DNA from: Mycobacterium sp. ACS4331
Lineage (GTDB): Bacteria; Actinomycetota; Actinomycetes; Mycobacteriales; Mycobacteriaceae
Direction: 5' to 3'
Length of the DNA stretch: 64,000 bases
Assembly (NCBI RefSeq): GCF_001667265.1
Contig: NZ_LZHW01000004.1
Location: 1-64,000 of the forward strand
Under the pieces are notes generated by a model. That model ran no database searches. It was not told the origin of the DNA and saw nothing but the letters and a program-made list of their open reading frames with translations. Below, in pieces: positions 19,231 to 28,900 of the stretch. The translations under genes and the position numbers were made by a program. Numbering within the stretch: position 1 is the stretch's first letter; the number at the start of each line of letters is the position of its first letter.

Positions 19231-20997
19231 TCAGGCGCCGACCTGATCGCGGCGCCACGTGACCGTCAACGGAATGGGCCCGTCGGGCAACCAGGGCTGA
19301 GCGTTCACGGCGTCCTCGGGGTTCCAGGTGCCCCGTTCGATGACTCCCAACGCGGCGTCGATCACTTTGTAGTGCTGAATCCTACGGTGGATGGGCTGCG
19401 ACTCCACCCACACCACGATCAACTCGCCGGGCTCGAACCGCGCCTCGTCCTGCACCGCCCGGATCAGATCCTCGTCGTGCAGGTGGCCGTCTCCGAAGTT
19501 GAAGCCCACCAACGTGTTACACACCACCTCAGCCTCCCGCACGGTGCGTTGGTCGATGTCGGGCAGGTTCTTCAGCAGCACCGAGTACAGCCCGCGGCCC
19601 TGGCTGTGCAGGGCGCGCCACGCCAGGATCTGCTGATGAAAGATCTCGGCCGTCGACGGGTCATAACCGAAGTCGATCAACTGGTCGACCGGGTTTGGCG
19701 ACGACCGGGTCACCCGGTCGAGTTTCGCCTCGGCCCCCGGCGCGAAGGCCCAGACCGCCGAGGCCCAGTTGCCCGCGTACTGCCGCATGCTGGGCAGGAA
19801 CGACACCAGGTCGGGACGCAGGTTGCCCAGCACCGGGTAGAAGCTCAACGCCGCGATGAGCAGCACCGCCAGCCATGGCGACGACATGTCACCGAGCCCG
19901 TACCCCGCCCAGTTCGGGAAGCCCAGGAACAGGAACACGGTCACGTAGGCGAACAGGGCATTCCATTCCACCGGCACGGCCAGCGGGAAGGTGGAGATGA
20001 TGAACAGGTGGAACCCGACCATGATGGCGACCGCGACGGCCGTCAGCCAGGGCCACGGTGAGAACAGCAGGGTCAGCGGCGCGAAGATCTCGACGACGGT
20101 GCCCGGTCCGTGCGCCATGAACGTCGCCAGGTGTGACGGTCTCAGATCGTCGGGATGGTGCCGGTAGTGCGCGCGCTTGAGCCAGCGCAGCGGCATCGAC
20201 GGACTGTTGCTGACCATGGGTGGGATCACGCTGGTGAAGTGGCACCCGAACTTCGACACTCCCGCCCAGAACCACACCGTGACGATGAGGATCTTGCCCG
20301 CGATGATCATGTCGACGAAAGGCATTGTCGCAAAGAAGAACAACGCGGGCAGGTACTGCTCGCCCCGGGCGGCCAGGAACACCGTCTTGTCCCGAAGCCC
20401 GATCAGGATCAGCGTCACGATGGGCACGATCAGCAGCGCCGGGGGCACCAGGCCGGAGGTGTTGTCGGGCAGTGCGGCCGACAACGACGGGCTCACCGCC
20501 CCTCGGGCGCACAGCGCCACCAGCAGCGACACGATCAGCGCGACGTACAACGCGATGTCGGCCCAGGTGCGGCGGTCACCTGAGGTCAGCGGCACCCATT
20601 TCCACGGCGCCAGGCGGATGGTGTTGGGCTTGGCCCAGAATCGGAACCCGCCCGTCATGGGTTTGGTCTTGCCGGCCAGCGGCCCCCAGGATCCGCCGAG
20701 CCCCAACACCTCGAGCAGCACGGTCCACAGGACGGCCTTCTGGTAGACGATCGGCTGATCCCACCACTGCCCGACATGCCAGAAGGCGGGCAGATCCGAC
20801 GTCGCGGTGGCGATCGTGACGCCGAGGATGCCGTAGAACACCACCAGCTTGGCGATGTAGAGGATGTGGATCATCCGGGGTACGCCGTAACCCGCGTCGA
20901 CCCACTTGAGTGCCATGATCCGGATGCGTTCCATCAGCGGCAGCGCGAGGAACTCATCGTGGTCGACATCGGGCAGTGTCGGGGTGATGAATCCCAT
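19231..20997 (-). CDS. DUF3556-type transmembrane protein
   Basis: 588 residues. Ten or so hydrophobic segments between residues 40 and 400 (for example IHILYIAKLVVFYGILGVTI, the block ADIALYVALIVSLLVAL, then LLIVPIVTLILIGL and the block WLTAVAVAIMVGFHLFIIST), followed by a soluble C-terminal part of about 170 residues (from RQYAGNWASAVWAF) with HLHDEDLIRAVQ. The membrane part recalls HTTM/vitamin-K-carboxylase-like proteins (inference). A clear AAGGAG ribosome binding site precedes the ATG. It is coupled to the FAD oxidoreductase downstream, which hints at a membrane redox pair. The family name is from recall of the sequence type; function is not known. Confidence 0.65.
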   Translation of the reverse strand: MGFITPTLPDVDHDEFLALPLMERIRIMALKWVDAGYGVPRMIHILYIAKLVVFYGILGVTIATATSDLPAFWHVGQWWDQPIVYQKAVLWTVLLEVLGLGGSWGPLAGKTKPMTGGFRFWAKPNTIRLAPWKWVPLTSGDRRTWADIALYVALIVSLLVALCARGAVSPSLSAALPDNTSGLVPPALLIVPIVTLILIGLRDKTVFLAARGEQYLPALFFFATMPFVDMIIAGKILIVTVWFWAGVSKFGCHFTSVIPPMVSNSPSMPLRWLKRAHYRHHPDDLRPSHLATFMAHGPGTVVEIFAPLTLLFSPWPWLTAVAVAIMVGFHLFIISTFPLAVPVEWNALFAYVTVFLFLGFPNWAGYGLGDMSSPWLAVLLIAALSFYPVLGNLRPDLVSFLPSMRQYAGNWASAVWAFAPGAEAKLDRVTRSSPNPVDQLIDFGYDPSTAEIFHQQILAWRALHSQGRGLYSVLLKNLPDIDQRTVREAEVVCNTLVGFNFGDGHLHDEDLIRAVQDEARFEPGELIVVWVESQPIHRRIQHYKVIDAALGVIERGTWNPEDAVNAQPWLPDGPIPLTVTWRRDQVGA

Positions 20998-21024
20998 CTG
21001 CGGCTCCTTGCGACGGCTGCCCTA

Positions 21025-21030
21025 ACAGTA
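21025..21030 (-). promoter_or_regulatory. candidate -10 box of the DUF3556-FAD operon
   Basis: Minus-strand TACTGT (TANNNT), 27 bases before the ATG at 20997, leaving room for a short leader with the AAGGAG ribosome binding site. Confidence 0.35.
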
Positions 21031-21059
21031 GGAAGGTCGCGCGCGCCGGTTCAGTGTTT

Positions 21060-21075
21060 TGACGCGGATACGTCA
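21060..21075. promoter_or_regulatory. inverted repeat TGACG-N6-CGTCA upstream of the DUF3556 operon
   Basis: A 16-bp imperfect-spacer palindrome centred about 70 bases upstream of the DUF3556 ATG and just upstream of its -10 candidate. Size and place fit an operator for a dimeric regulator, but it also lies close to the stop codon of the MpaB-like gene (21084), so coincidence is possible. Confidence 0.3.
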
Positions 21076-21083
21076 GCCGCGCA

Positions 21084-22472
21084 CTAGCCGGTGAATCCCT
21101 CTCCCGAGGTCGACCGGTCGTGGCTGGTGTAGGTCAGCGGGATCTGCCGGCCGCTGGCGATCTTGTTGAGCGTCGCGATGCGCTCACGCGCGGCCGCGCC
21201 GGTGCGCTTGCGGCGTTCCCGGATCGGATTGGACCACGGCACCCTGTCGGCCAGCATCGCGATGCGGACGTTGAGTCGGGTGAGCCGCTCGAAGTTCCGG
21301 ACTCGGCGTTCGATGTTGTAGCCGAGCGATTCGAACATGGTGCCCTCCAGCATCGCGTTGATCTGCTGGTACCCGAACACCACGCCGGCCGGGGCGAATG
21401 CGATGTTCGCGGTGATCGTGTTGGCGTACTTGTACACCACCTTCTTCAGCGGCCCGGGCAGCGTCTCGGTGAGGGTCTGCAGGTGTTCCGGCCCCGCGAT
21501 GGCATCCACGAGCTCGGCGCGCCACGGGGACGGCTTACCGCCCCTGGCGAGGACGTAGTTCAGCGACTTGATCAGTTCCAGGCCGTTCGGGGAGTACAGC
21601 CGTTCGGGAGCACCCCACAGCCGTCCGGAGAACGAGGAGTACTCGGCGAGATCCTCGAGTTCTGAGTGCGTGAGTCTGCGGCCGAATGCGTGGTCGACCA
21701 GACGTCCGAGCAGCATGCCGCTTCCAAACCCCAGCAGCGACGTCACCGGGATGGGTTCGCCGAACTTGAGATAGAGCTCGTCACCCCACTTGCGCCGCAG
21801 CCCGCGGCTGGCCAGCGCGTGCATCAGCCGCACCCGCACCACGTCCTGGAAGGCCAGCGAGTGCCGGTCGAAGATCTCCGGCAGCGTGAATTCCGAGAAC
21901 ACCCGGGCGGTTTCGATGAAGCGGCGCGGCCCGTCGTCAGCGAATCGGCCCGTGGCCCCGGTGGCCGCGGAGATGTCGCCCGTCATGGCCGTCTCGTAGA
22001 CCGCCCATCCGCGGATGATCGTGGTGGCACATGCTGTGCTCGACATCGCCAGCATGCGGCCGCGTTCGGCGGCGACGAGATCGAACTGTGCGGGCAGCTG
22101 ATCGAGGTGCTCGAAGAGGTCGACCAGTTCCTGCGGGGGATCCTCGACGGTGTCGATGCCTTGGGTCAGAGCCTGTTCGAACAGCGCGCGCCCGCGTTCG
22201 TAGCCCAGGCGCTCGAACGCGTCGACCACGCCGATCATGTGTTCGTCGCCCTGCCAGAAGTAGTCGTCGCGCATGCGGGTCATGTCATTGGGTTCGACCT
22301 CTTTGTCGACGTCGATCCATTGTCCGAACATGAACTTGCGCATGTGGCGCCACTGGTCGGCGAACTGGTCTCGACCCGGTGGAATGGGCCGCAGCGGCCG
22401 GTCCGGGTGGTCCCGTCGATTGAAGTCGACATCCTCGAGGAGGACCTCCGGACGCTCGCCGGTCACAGTCAT
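21084..22472 (-). CDS. oxygenase MpaB/DUF2236-family protein (latex-clearing-protein fold)
   Basis: 462 residues, ATG 22472 with a GAGGT ribosome binding site. Contains the features of the DUF2236/rubber oxygenase catalytic domain: RGWAVYETAMTGDISAATG (about residue 154), RFIETARVFSEFTLPEIF and FQDVVRVRLMHALASRGLRR, the last with the Arg/His that bind haem b in the latex clearing protein Lcp. Fungal MpaB cleaves a prenyl side chain and Lcp cleaves polyisoprene, so a role on an isoprenoid or other unsaturated lipid is plausible here (inference). No signal peptide is seen. It lies in the accessory block between embB and accD4. Confidence 0.75.
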   Translation of the reverse strand: MTVTGERPEVLLEDVDFNRRDHPDRPLRPIPPGRDQFADQWRHMRKFMFGQWIDVDKEVEPNDMTRMRDDYFWQGDEHMIGVVDAFERLGYERGRALFEQALTQGIDTVEDPPQELVDLFEHLDQLPAQFDLVAAERGRMLAMSSTACATTIIRGWAVYETAMTGDISAATGATGRFADDGPRRFIETARVFSEFTLPEIFDRHSLAFQDVVRVRLMHALASRGLRRKWGDELYLKFGEPIPVTSLLGFGSGMLLGRLVDHAFGRRLTHSELEDLAEYSSFSGRLWGAPERLYSPNGLELIKSLNYVLARGGKPSPWRAELVDAIAGPEHLQTLTETLPGPLKKVVYKYANTITANIAFAPAGVVFGYQQINAMLEGTMFESLGYNIERRVRNFERLTRLNVRIAMLADRVPWSNPIRERRKRTGAAARERIATLNKIASGRQIPLTYTSHDRSTSGEGFTG

Positions 22473-22588
22473 GCCGCTACCTCACTTGCAGTCGAATATT
22501 CAGGACACTGATTATGACGTTAGCTCAGCGCTCGATCGATGTGAACAGCGGTTCGGCAACGATGCGCCACGCCGGTCACGCCCCTGAC

Positions 22589-23242
22589 TCAGCTGTCGAG
22601 GAACCTGACATGGTCAGCGACCGGATCGCGGCGCACCCGCAGCCGGTTGCCCGGGAATTCCGGGTCCGGATAGCCGACTGCCAGCCCGCACAGGATCCGC
22701 GCGTCGTCGGTCAGTCCCAACTGCGCGCGCACGGTCTCCGGGTAGCCCGCGATGGCCACCTGCACGCAGGTGCCGAGCCCGCGGGCCGTCAACGCCAGCA
22801 ACAGGGTCTGCAGGAACATCCCCACCCCGAGGCTGTCGACGTGGTCCAGATCGCGGTGCATGTGGACGATCCCAGCCAGCGGAGCCCGAAAGAACTCCCA
22901 ATTCCGCAGTACCGCAACGCGTCTGCCTTCGGTGTCGTCCCTGGCGATGCCCATGGACCCGTACACGTGTGCGCCGAGTTCGCGCCGCAGATGCGCGAAT
23001 GCCGGCGGCAGCTCGGGCACCCGCGGCGGCTGGGACCGCGCCTCGGTCAGCAGCGCCTCCACCAGACGGTCCCGGGCCGGACCGGTGGTGAAGACCACCT
23101 GCCACGGCTGGACGTTGGAGTTCGACGGCGCCCGCATTGCGAGTTCGAGTGCCTCCTGCACCAGTTCCCGCGGCACGCTTTCGTCTCTGAGGAACAGGCG
23201 AGTCGACCGGCGTGACCGGATGGTGTCCTCGAGGTCGAACAT
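22589..23242 (-). CDS. nitroreductase-family flavoprotein
   Basis: 217 residues with a GAGGAG ribosome binding site before the ATG at 23242. Classic nitroreductase fold: RSRRSTRLFLRDE at residues 9-21 and APSNSNVQPWQVVF (about 38-51) bind FMN; DSLGVGMFLQTLLLALTARGLGTC (about 135-160) and GLAVGYPDPEFPGNRLR (about 188-204) complete the site. These enzymes reduce nitro groups, quinones or related compounds with NAD(P)H. It stands 116 bases before the MpaB-like gene on the same strand; a joint transcript is possible but not shown. Confidence 0.88.
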   Translation of the reverse strand: MFDLEDTIRSRRSTRLFLRDESVPRELVQEALELAMRAPSNSNVQPWQVVFTTGPARDRLVEALLTEARSQPPRVPELPPAFAHLRRELGAHVYGSMGIARDDTEGRRVAVLRNWEFFRAPLAGIVHMHRDLDHVDSLGVGMFLQTLLLALTARGLGTCVQVAIAGYPETVRAQLGLTDDARILCGLAVGYPDPEFPGNRLRVRRDPVADHVRFLDS

Positions 23243-23375
23243 GCTGATCTCCTCACGGCGCGCAGCGTCTGCTCACCACAGGATGCTCCTCGACCACCGC
23301 GTGCGCCGAGAAGGGCCGCGATGACGGCCCACCTGGGCGTCCATGTCCGCCAGGCTCTTCTCGAGGCCGAAAGAA

Positions 23376-24362
23376 CTAGTGCGGGGGGCCCAGGTAGGGG
23401 AATTCGTCGACGGTGTCGGTGTGCGGGCTCAGCCCGGCTGGCGGGCAGATCCCCTTGGTCAGGAAGTCGACCCGGAAGCTGACGACGTCATCGCCGAAGG
23501 TCCGCCCGTTGGGGTATCCGGCGGGCAGGTTGGGGTTGTAGGTGAGCAGGTCGGGCAGCGTGCCCTCCTGCTCGATGGCCGCGATGGCCTCGGCCCGCGT
23601 GAAACCGCCGGTCATCTTCATCCGGTCGATGAACAGACCGATCCACCGCTCGCGGTCCTGGATGGGATTGGTGGCGTAGTACGCCGCGCGCGTCTCGTCA
23701 TCGGCCAGGAAGCCGCGCACCGCGGGGTGCCCGACCCGGTCGACGTGGTTCCAGTCGCCGTTCTGGCGCACCGTGCACCGACCCCACACCCGGATGTCCG
23801 GGGCCGCCCCCAGAGCCGACGTCGGGACCTCGACCGCCAGCGCGATCACATTGGTGCCGACGTTGGAGTCCACACCGGTCCACGGGGACGGCCGCTTGCC
23901 GAGCTCGCCGTCGAAGCTCAGGAGGTTCCTCACGCCGTCGATGTCGCAGAAGAACGGGTCGCTGCGCACCCCGGCGGCGACGGTGAAACTGCCGGAACTG
24001 CGCACCTCGGTGGCAGCACCGCGAGTCAGTTCCACGCCGGTGAACAGTCTGGAACCGACGGCCTGGGGTTCCTCGGCGTCGCTGTCCACCGCGAGGTAGA
24101 CGTCGAACGTCTGGGTGCCGTCCTCACCCGGCTCCGAGAATACGAAGCTGAACGCGATGTCGGTCCGCAGGTCGCCGTCGTTGTCGATGTTGATCCGGTA
24201 GACCGCATCCGGACTGAGCGTCTCGCCGCCTGTGTTGGCGGTCAGGATCAACACGGTGTGCGCTGGGTCGGCGGGTGCGGGGAAGACGTACAGATCGCGC
24301 AGGTCGAGCCGCTCATCACCCAGTGGTGGGTTGGAGCTCAGCCCGGTGTGTGAGTCGGCCAT
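23376..24362 (-). CDS. DUF4331-family protein
   Basis: 328 residues. The opening LDLRDLYVFPAPADPAHTVLILTANTG and the later RINIDNDGDLRTDIAFSFVF are characteristic of DUF4331, a beta-rich family seen in many bacteria with unknown function. The C-terminal half includes NVIALAVEVPTSALG and WNHVDRVGHPAVRGFL, where His residues could bind a metal (inference). Unlike many relatives there is no clear signal peptide from this start (MADSHTGLSS). The gene ends the accessory block; accD4 ends 36 bases upstream of its start on the same strand. Confidence 0.75.
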   Translation of the reverse strand: MADSHTGLSSNPPLGDERLDLRDLYVFPAPADPAHTVLILTANTGGETLSPDAVYRINIDNDGDLRTDIAFSFVFSEPGEDGTQTFDVYLAVDSDAEEPQAVGSRLFTGVELTRGAATEVRSSGSFTVAAGVRSDPFFCDIDGVRNLLSFDGELGKRPSPWTGVDSNVGTNVIALAVEVPTSALGAAPDIRVWGRCTVRQNGDWNHVDRVGHPAVRGFLADDETRAAYYATNPIQDRERWIGLFIDRMKMTGGFTRAEAIAAIEQEGTLPDLLTYNPNLPAGYPNGRTFGDDVVSFRVDFLTKGICPPAGLSPHTDTVDEFPYLGPPH

Positions 24363-24398
24363 ACCGCCTATCCAACCATGTCGAGTTGGTCACCTGAC

Positions 24399-25979
24399 CT
24401 AGATTGGGAGCAGGCCGTGCTTGCGCTGCACGCGGCCCTGGATCTGCTTGTCGCGCAACAGCTGCAGTGACTTGCGCAGCAGCAGCCGGGTCTCGTGCGG
24501 CTCGATGACGCCGTCGATGTACCCGCGCTCGGCCGCGATCCACGGCACCGCCATGCCCTGGTTGTAGCCCTCGATGAAGTCCTTGCGGATCTTCTGCACC
24601 TCGGGCGCGGTCGGATCCGGGAAGCGCTTCACCAGCAGCTGAGCTGCGCCCTCGGCGCCGATCACCGCGATGCGCGCGGTGGGCCAGGCGAAGTTCAGAT
24701 CCGCCGACAGCTGCTTGGAGCCCATGACCGCGTGCGCTCCGCCGTAGGACTTGCGGATCGTGAACGTCACCTTCGGGACGTCGGCCTCGACGACGGCGTT
24801 GAGGAACCGGCCGCCGCGCTTGATGATGCCGTTCTTCTCCTGCTCGACACCCGGCATGAACCCGGGGGTGTCCACCACGAACACCAGCGGCAGGTTGTAG
24901 GAGTCGCAGAACCGGACGAAGCGCGCGGCCTTGTCCGAGGCCTCGTTGTCGATCGCGCCCGACATGTGCATCGGCTGGTTGGCGATGACGCCGACCGGGC
25001 GCCCGTCGACACGGGCGAACGCGGTGATCATGGCGGGGCCGCCCTGTTCGGCGACCTGGAACACGTCCCCGTCGTCGAAGATCCGCAGCAGGATCTCCAT
25101 CATGTCGTAGGCCATGTTGTCCGAATCCGGCACGATGGAGTCCAACTCCAGGTCGTGCGGGGTGATCTCGGGTTCCAGGCCCGGGTTGATGATCGGCGGA
25201 TCGTCGAAGGTGTTGGCGGGCAGGAACTGCAGGTAGTCGCGCACGTACTGGAACGCCGCGGCCTCCGATTCCACCACCTGATGAATGTTGCCGTAGCGGG
25301 CCTGCGCGTCGGCGCCGCCCAGTTCATCGAGCGAGACGTCCTCACCCGTGACGTCCTTGATGACGTCGGGTCCGGTGACGAACATGTAGCCCTGATCGCG
25401 GACCGCGACCACGAGGTCGGTCTGGATCGGCGAGTACACCGCTCCGCCCGCGCACTTGCCGAAGATCAGCGAGATCTCGGGCACCAGCCCGCGCAGCAGT
25501 TCGTGGCGGCGGCCCAGTTCGGCGTACCAGGCCAGTGAGGTCGCGGTGTCCTGGATGCGGGCGCCCGCCGAGTCGTTGATGCCGATGATCGGGCAGCCGA
25601 CCATGGCCACCCACTCCATGAGCCGGGCGACCTTGCGGCCGAACATCTCACCGACCGAGCCCTGGAACACCGTCTGGTCGTGGCTGAACACACCGACCGG
25701 GCGGCCGTTGATGGTGCCGTGCCCGGTCACCACACCGTCGCCGAAGAAGGCGTTGGGGTCGCCGGGTGTCCTGGCCAGCGCCCCGATCTCGAGGAAGCTG
25801 CCCGGATCGAGCAGCGCGTGAATACGCGCCCGAGCCGACGGGATGCCCTTCTTGTCGCGACGGGCCCTGGCCTTCTCGTCGCCGGGATCCTTGGCCAGCT
25901 CCAGCTTCTCGCGGAGCTCGGCCAGCTTCTCGGCCGTGGTCACCGGACTGTTCACAGCGGGGACGGATTCTTCAGTCAC
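24399..25979 (-). CDS. accD4: long-chain acyl-CoA carboxylase beta subunit AccD4
   Basis: 526 residues, GTG start overlapping the pks13 stop (GTGA). Carboxyltransferase subunit of the AccA3/AccD4/AccD5/AccE5 complex that carboxylates C24-C26 acyl-CoA to the malonyl-type extender condensed by Pks13. N-terminal half with SAGARIQD and [16 protein letters not shown] (oxyanion hole GG), C-terminal half with [20 protein letters not shown] and [16 protein letters not shown]. Place and sequence match Rv3799c. Expressed with pks13, usually with fadD32 upstream. Confidence 0.96.
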   Translation of the reverse strand: MTEESVPAVNSPVTTAEKLAELREKLELAKDPGDEKARARRDKKGIPSARARIHALLDPGSFLEIGALARTPGDPNAFFGDGVVTGHGTINGRPVGVFSHDQTVFQGSVGEMFGRKVARLMEWVAMVGCPIIGINDSAGARIQDTATSLAWYAELGRRHELLRGLVPEISLIFGKCAGGAVYSPIQTDLVVAVRDQGYMFVTGPDVIKDVTGEDVSLDELGGADAQARYGNIHQVVESEAAAFQYVRDYLQFLPANTFDDPPIINPGLEPEITPHDLELDSIVPDSDNMAYDMMEILLRIFDDGDVFQVAEQGGPAMITAFARVDGRPVGVIANQPMHMSGAIDNEASDKAARFVRFCDSYNLPLVFVVDTPGFMPGVEQEKNGIIKRGGRFLNAVVEADVPKVTFTIRKSYGGAHAVMGSKQLSADLNFAWPTARIAVIGAEGAAQLLVKRFPDPTAPEVQKIRKDFIEGYNQGMAVPWIAAERGYIDGVIEPHETRLLLRKSLQLLRDKQIQGRVQRKHGLLPI

Positions 25980-28900
25980 GATGACTGGTTACCCTTCTGC
26001 TCTGCCTGGATCTTGGTGATCGCCTGGCTCATGTGTGCCCCGACCTTAGCGATGTAGGGCTCGTCGATGGCCTGGATGTGCTCGCCGCCGATGTTCACCA
26101 CCTCCAGGTCCGAGGCGAACTCGCCCCAGCCGCCGTCGGGCTGACGCGTGGAGTACGCGGGCTCGAAGGTGATGGCATCGTCGTGGTAGCGGTCGGCCAT
26201 GTAGAGCACCACGTGCCCGTCGTACGGCTGCGGCACCGCGATCTCGAGGGTCCGCTGGTCCAGGTACGACGTGCGCTGGTGTTCGATGATGCCACCCGGA
26301 ATCTGCACGCCGGACTCCTTGACGGCGTCCAGGACGAACTGCACCTGACCCGCGTCGTCGAGTTCCTCGAGCTGCTCGTACGGGATCTCCGGGATCTGCA
26401 CGTTGAAGGTCTTCTCGGCGAACTTCGCGTAGCGGGCCCAGCGCTGGCGGGTGCCCTCCCTGCTCTGGTCGATCGGCGTGCCGGGGCGCACCGTGTCGAT
26501 CAGGCCGACGAACTCCACGTCAGCGCCGGCCTCCTTGAGACCGATCGCGCATGCGTAGGACAGCGCGCCCCCGAGCGACCAGCCGGCCAGCAGGAACGGC
26601 TTGGCCTTGGCACCGTCCGTCCAGCCGTTGAGCTCCAACAGCTTCGGCACGTACTGCGCGGCGCGCTCCTCGATGGTGCCCTCGACACGCTCCAGGCCGA
26701 TCATCGGAGTGCCGGCCGGGAGCCGGTTGAGCAGCGGCTCGTACACCACCGTCGATCCGCCCGCGGCGTGGAACACATACACCGGCACCTGGTCGTCGTT
26801 CTCGGGTGCGCGGATGGTGCGCACGAACCCGTCGAGCTCACCGGCTTCGAGGAACTCGCGCACCGTGGTGGACAGTGCCTCGATCGTGGGTGCGAACTTC
26901 ACGTCCTCGGCCGTGATGGTGCCCTCGGCGCGCTCGGACAGTCGCTGCGCCAACTTGGCCGCGGTGTCGTCGTCGAGTGCGGGCAGCGAGTTGAAGATGC
27001 CGCCCGGCGACTTGCCCGTGACGATCGCCCACGTCGCGAACGTCAGACGCTCCGCCGCGTCGCGCGGGGGGACGTCGGAGTTCAGGGCGGCGGCGACGGC
27101 CTGCTGGTTCAGCGCGGCCGCGGCAGCGGCCAGGTCCGGACCCGGCTTCTCCTCATCGGCGGCAGGGGTGACGGGTTGCGCCACGGCCGGCCCGGCGGGG
27201 TTAGTAGGGGGCGGGGGGGTGGGAACCGGCCCAGCCGGATTGGTCGGCGGCGGCGGGATGCTCGCCGCGGTTCCCCCATCGGCCGCGGAGCCAAGGGCTT
27301 GGGCGTTCAGCTCGGCGGCCTCGGCGGCCACCGCGGGCTCGGCGGACGGGCCGTCGGCCTCGTCGGCGGGCGCCGTCGCCACATCGCCGTCGGCCTGCGC
27401 GGCCACCTCCGCCAGGCGCTGCTCGATCTCGGCGGCCGTGCTCGCACCGCCCAGCAGTTCGGCCTGCGCCTTGGCGTACTCCTCGGGGCTGGCGGTCTGC
27501 TGGAACTGATGCAGTTCGGACACCTCGTCGCGGTGCTCGACGGCGTAGATGATCAGCTGCTCGACGTTGTAGAGGTTGGCGTCGCGCACGGCCTGCAGCT
27601 GGATGGGCGGCAGGTCGAAGTCGTACTCGACGCGGTTCTTGATCCGCACGGCCATCAGCGAGTCCAGCCCCAGCTCGATCAGCGGGACCTCGCGAGGCAG
27701 GTCCTCGGGCTCGTAACCCATTGCGCCGCCGACGATCGCGGCCAACCGGTCACCCACGGTCTCCCCGGAGTCCGGCGACCACTTGGCGAAGCCGGCACCG
27801 AGATTCGCACCGGCGGTGAGGTTGTCGGACAGGATCGAGGCGTCGTCGACGACCTCGGGTTCGAGCACCGCGGCCGACACCACGTCGGTGCCGGCTGACG
27901 GCAGCGCGACGGCCGCACCCGCGGCGGACGCGGTGGGCAGCGCCGCGGCCTGTCCGGCCCGGGTCACCACCGCGTCGAAGACCAGCGTGAAGGACTCCTC
28001 GATGCGGGCGTGCACCTGCACCGTGGCACCGCCGGGGTGCCGGGTCAGCGTGGTGACCAGGCGTGACCCCTCACCCGGGATCGCGCGCTGTTCGAACGCC
28101 GTCAGCTGCGCGTCCGGAAGCACTTGGGTCGCAGCGGCTTTCACCAGGTTGGACAGGTCCGTCGCGGTGACCGCGGCCTTGGGCGCGTACTCCCAGATGT
28201 GCCGGCCGTCCGGCGTGGCGACATGGTTGCCCGGCATGAGCACCGATGCGTCACCGGTGAACTTCGCGTCCAGCCAGTACGGCTTGCGGCGGAAGCGGGT
28301 GGGCGGGACGTCGGCGTAGTCGGTCGCCGGGTCGATGGGCCGATCCGTGGGGTTCGGGAACAGCGTCCGGAAGTCGAGGTCGTGGCCGTGCACGTAGAGA
28401 TTGGCCAGTGCCACCGTCATCGAGTCGACCTCATCCTGCTTGCGCGCCAGCGTCGCGATGAGCTGGGCGTCGTGCAGTCCTGCGGCCGCGGTCGTCAGGC
28501 CCACCTGCATGAGCGCAACCGGGTTGGGAGCCAGTTCGACGAAGGTCGTGTACCCGGAGTCGACGGCGTTGCGGATGCCGTGCGTGAAGTACACGCTGTG
28601 GCGCAGGCCCTTCTTCCAGTATTCGACGTCGTGGATGGGCTCGCCGCCCGGGCGGATGTAGCCGCCCTCGTGCACCGTGGAGAAGTAGCCGGTGACCAGT
28701 GGCAGCGGTTCGATGCCCTGCAGTTCGGCGGTGAGCTCACCCAGCAGCGGGTCCATCTGCTGGGTGTGGCTGGCGCCCTTGGTCTGGAACTTGCGGGCGA
28801 ACTTCCCCTCGGACTCGGCGCGCGCGATGATCGCGTCGACCTGGTCCGGCGGGCCGCCGATGACCGTCTGCGTCGGGGCGGCGTACACGCAGACCTCGAG

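Noticed and set aside
27180..27270. Frameshift or assembly error in the G-rich part of pks13 coding for the Pro-rich linker
   Set aside because: The frame is intact on both sides and the thioesterase follows in frame with all catalytic residues.
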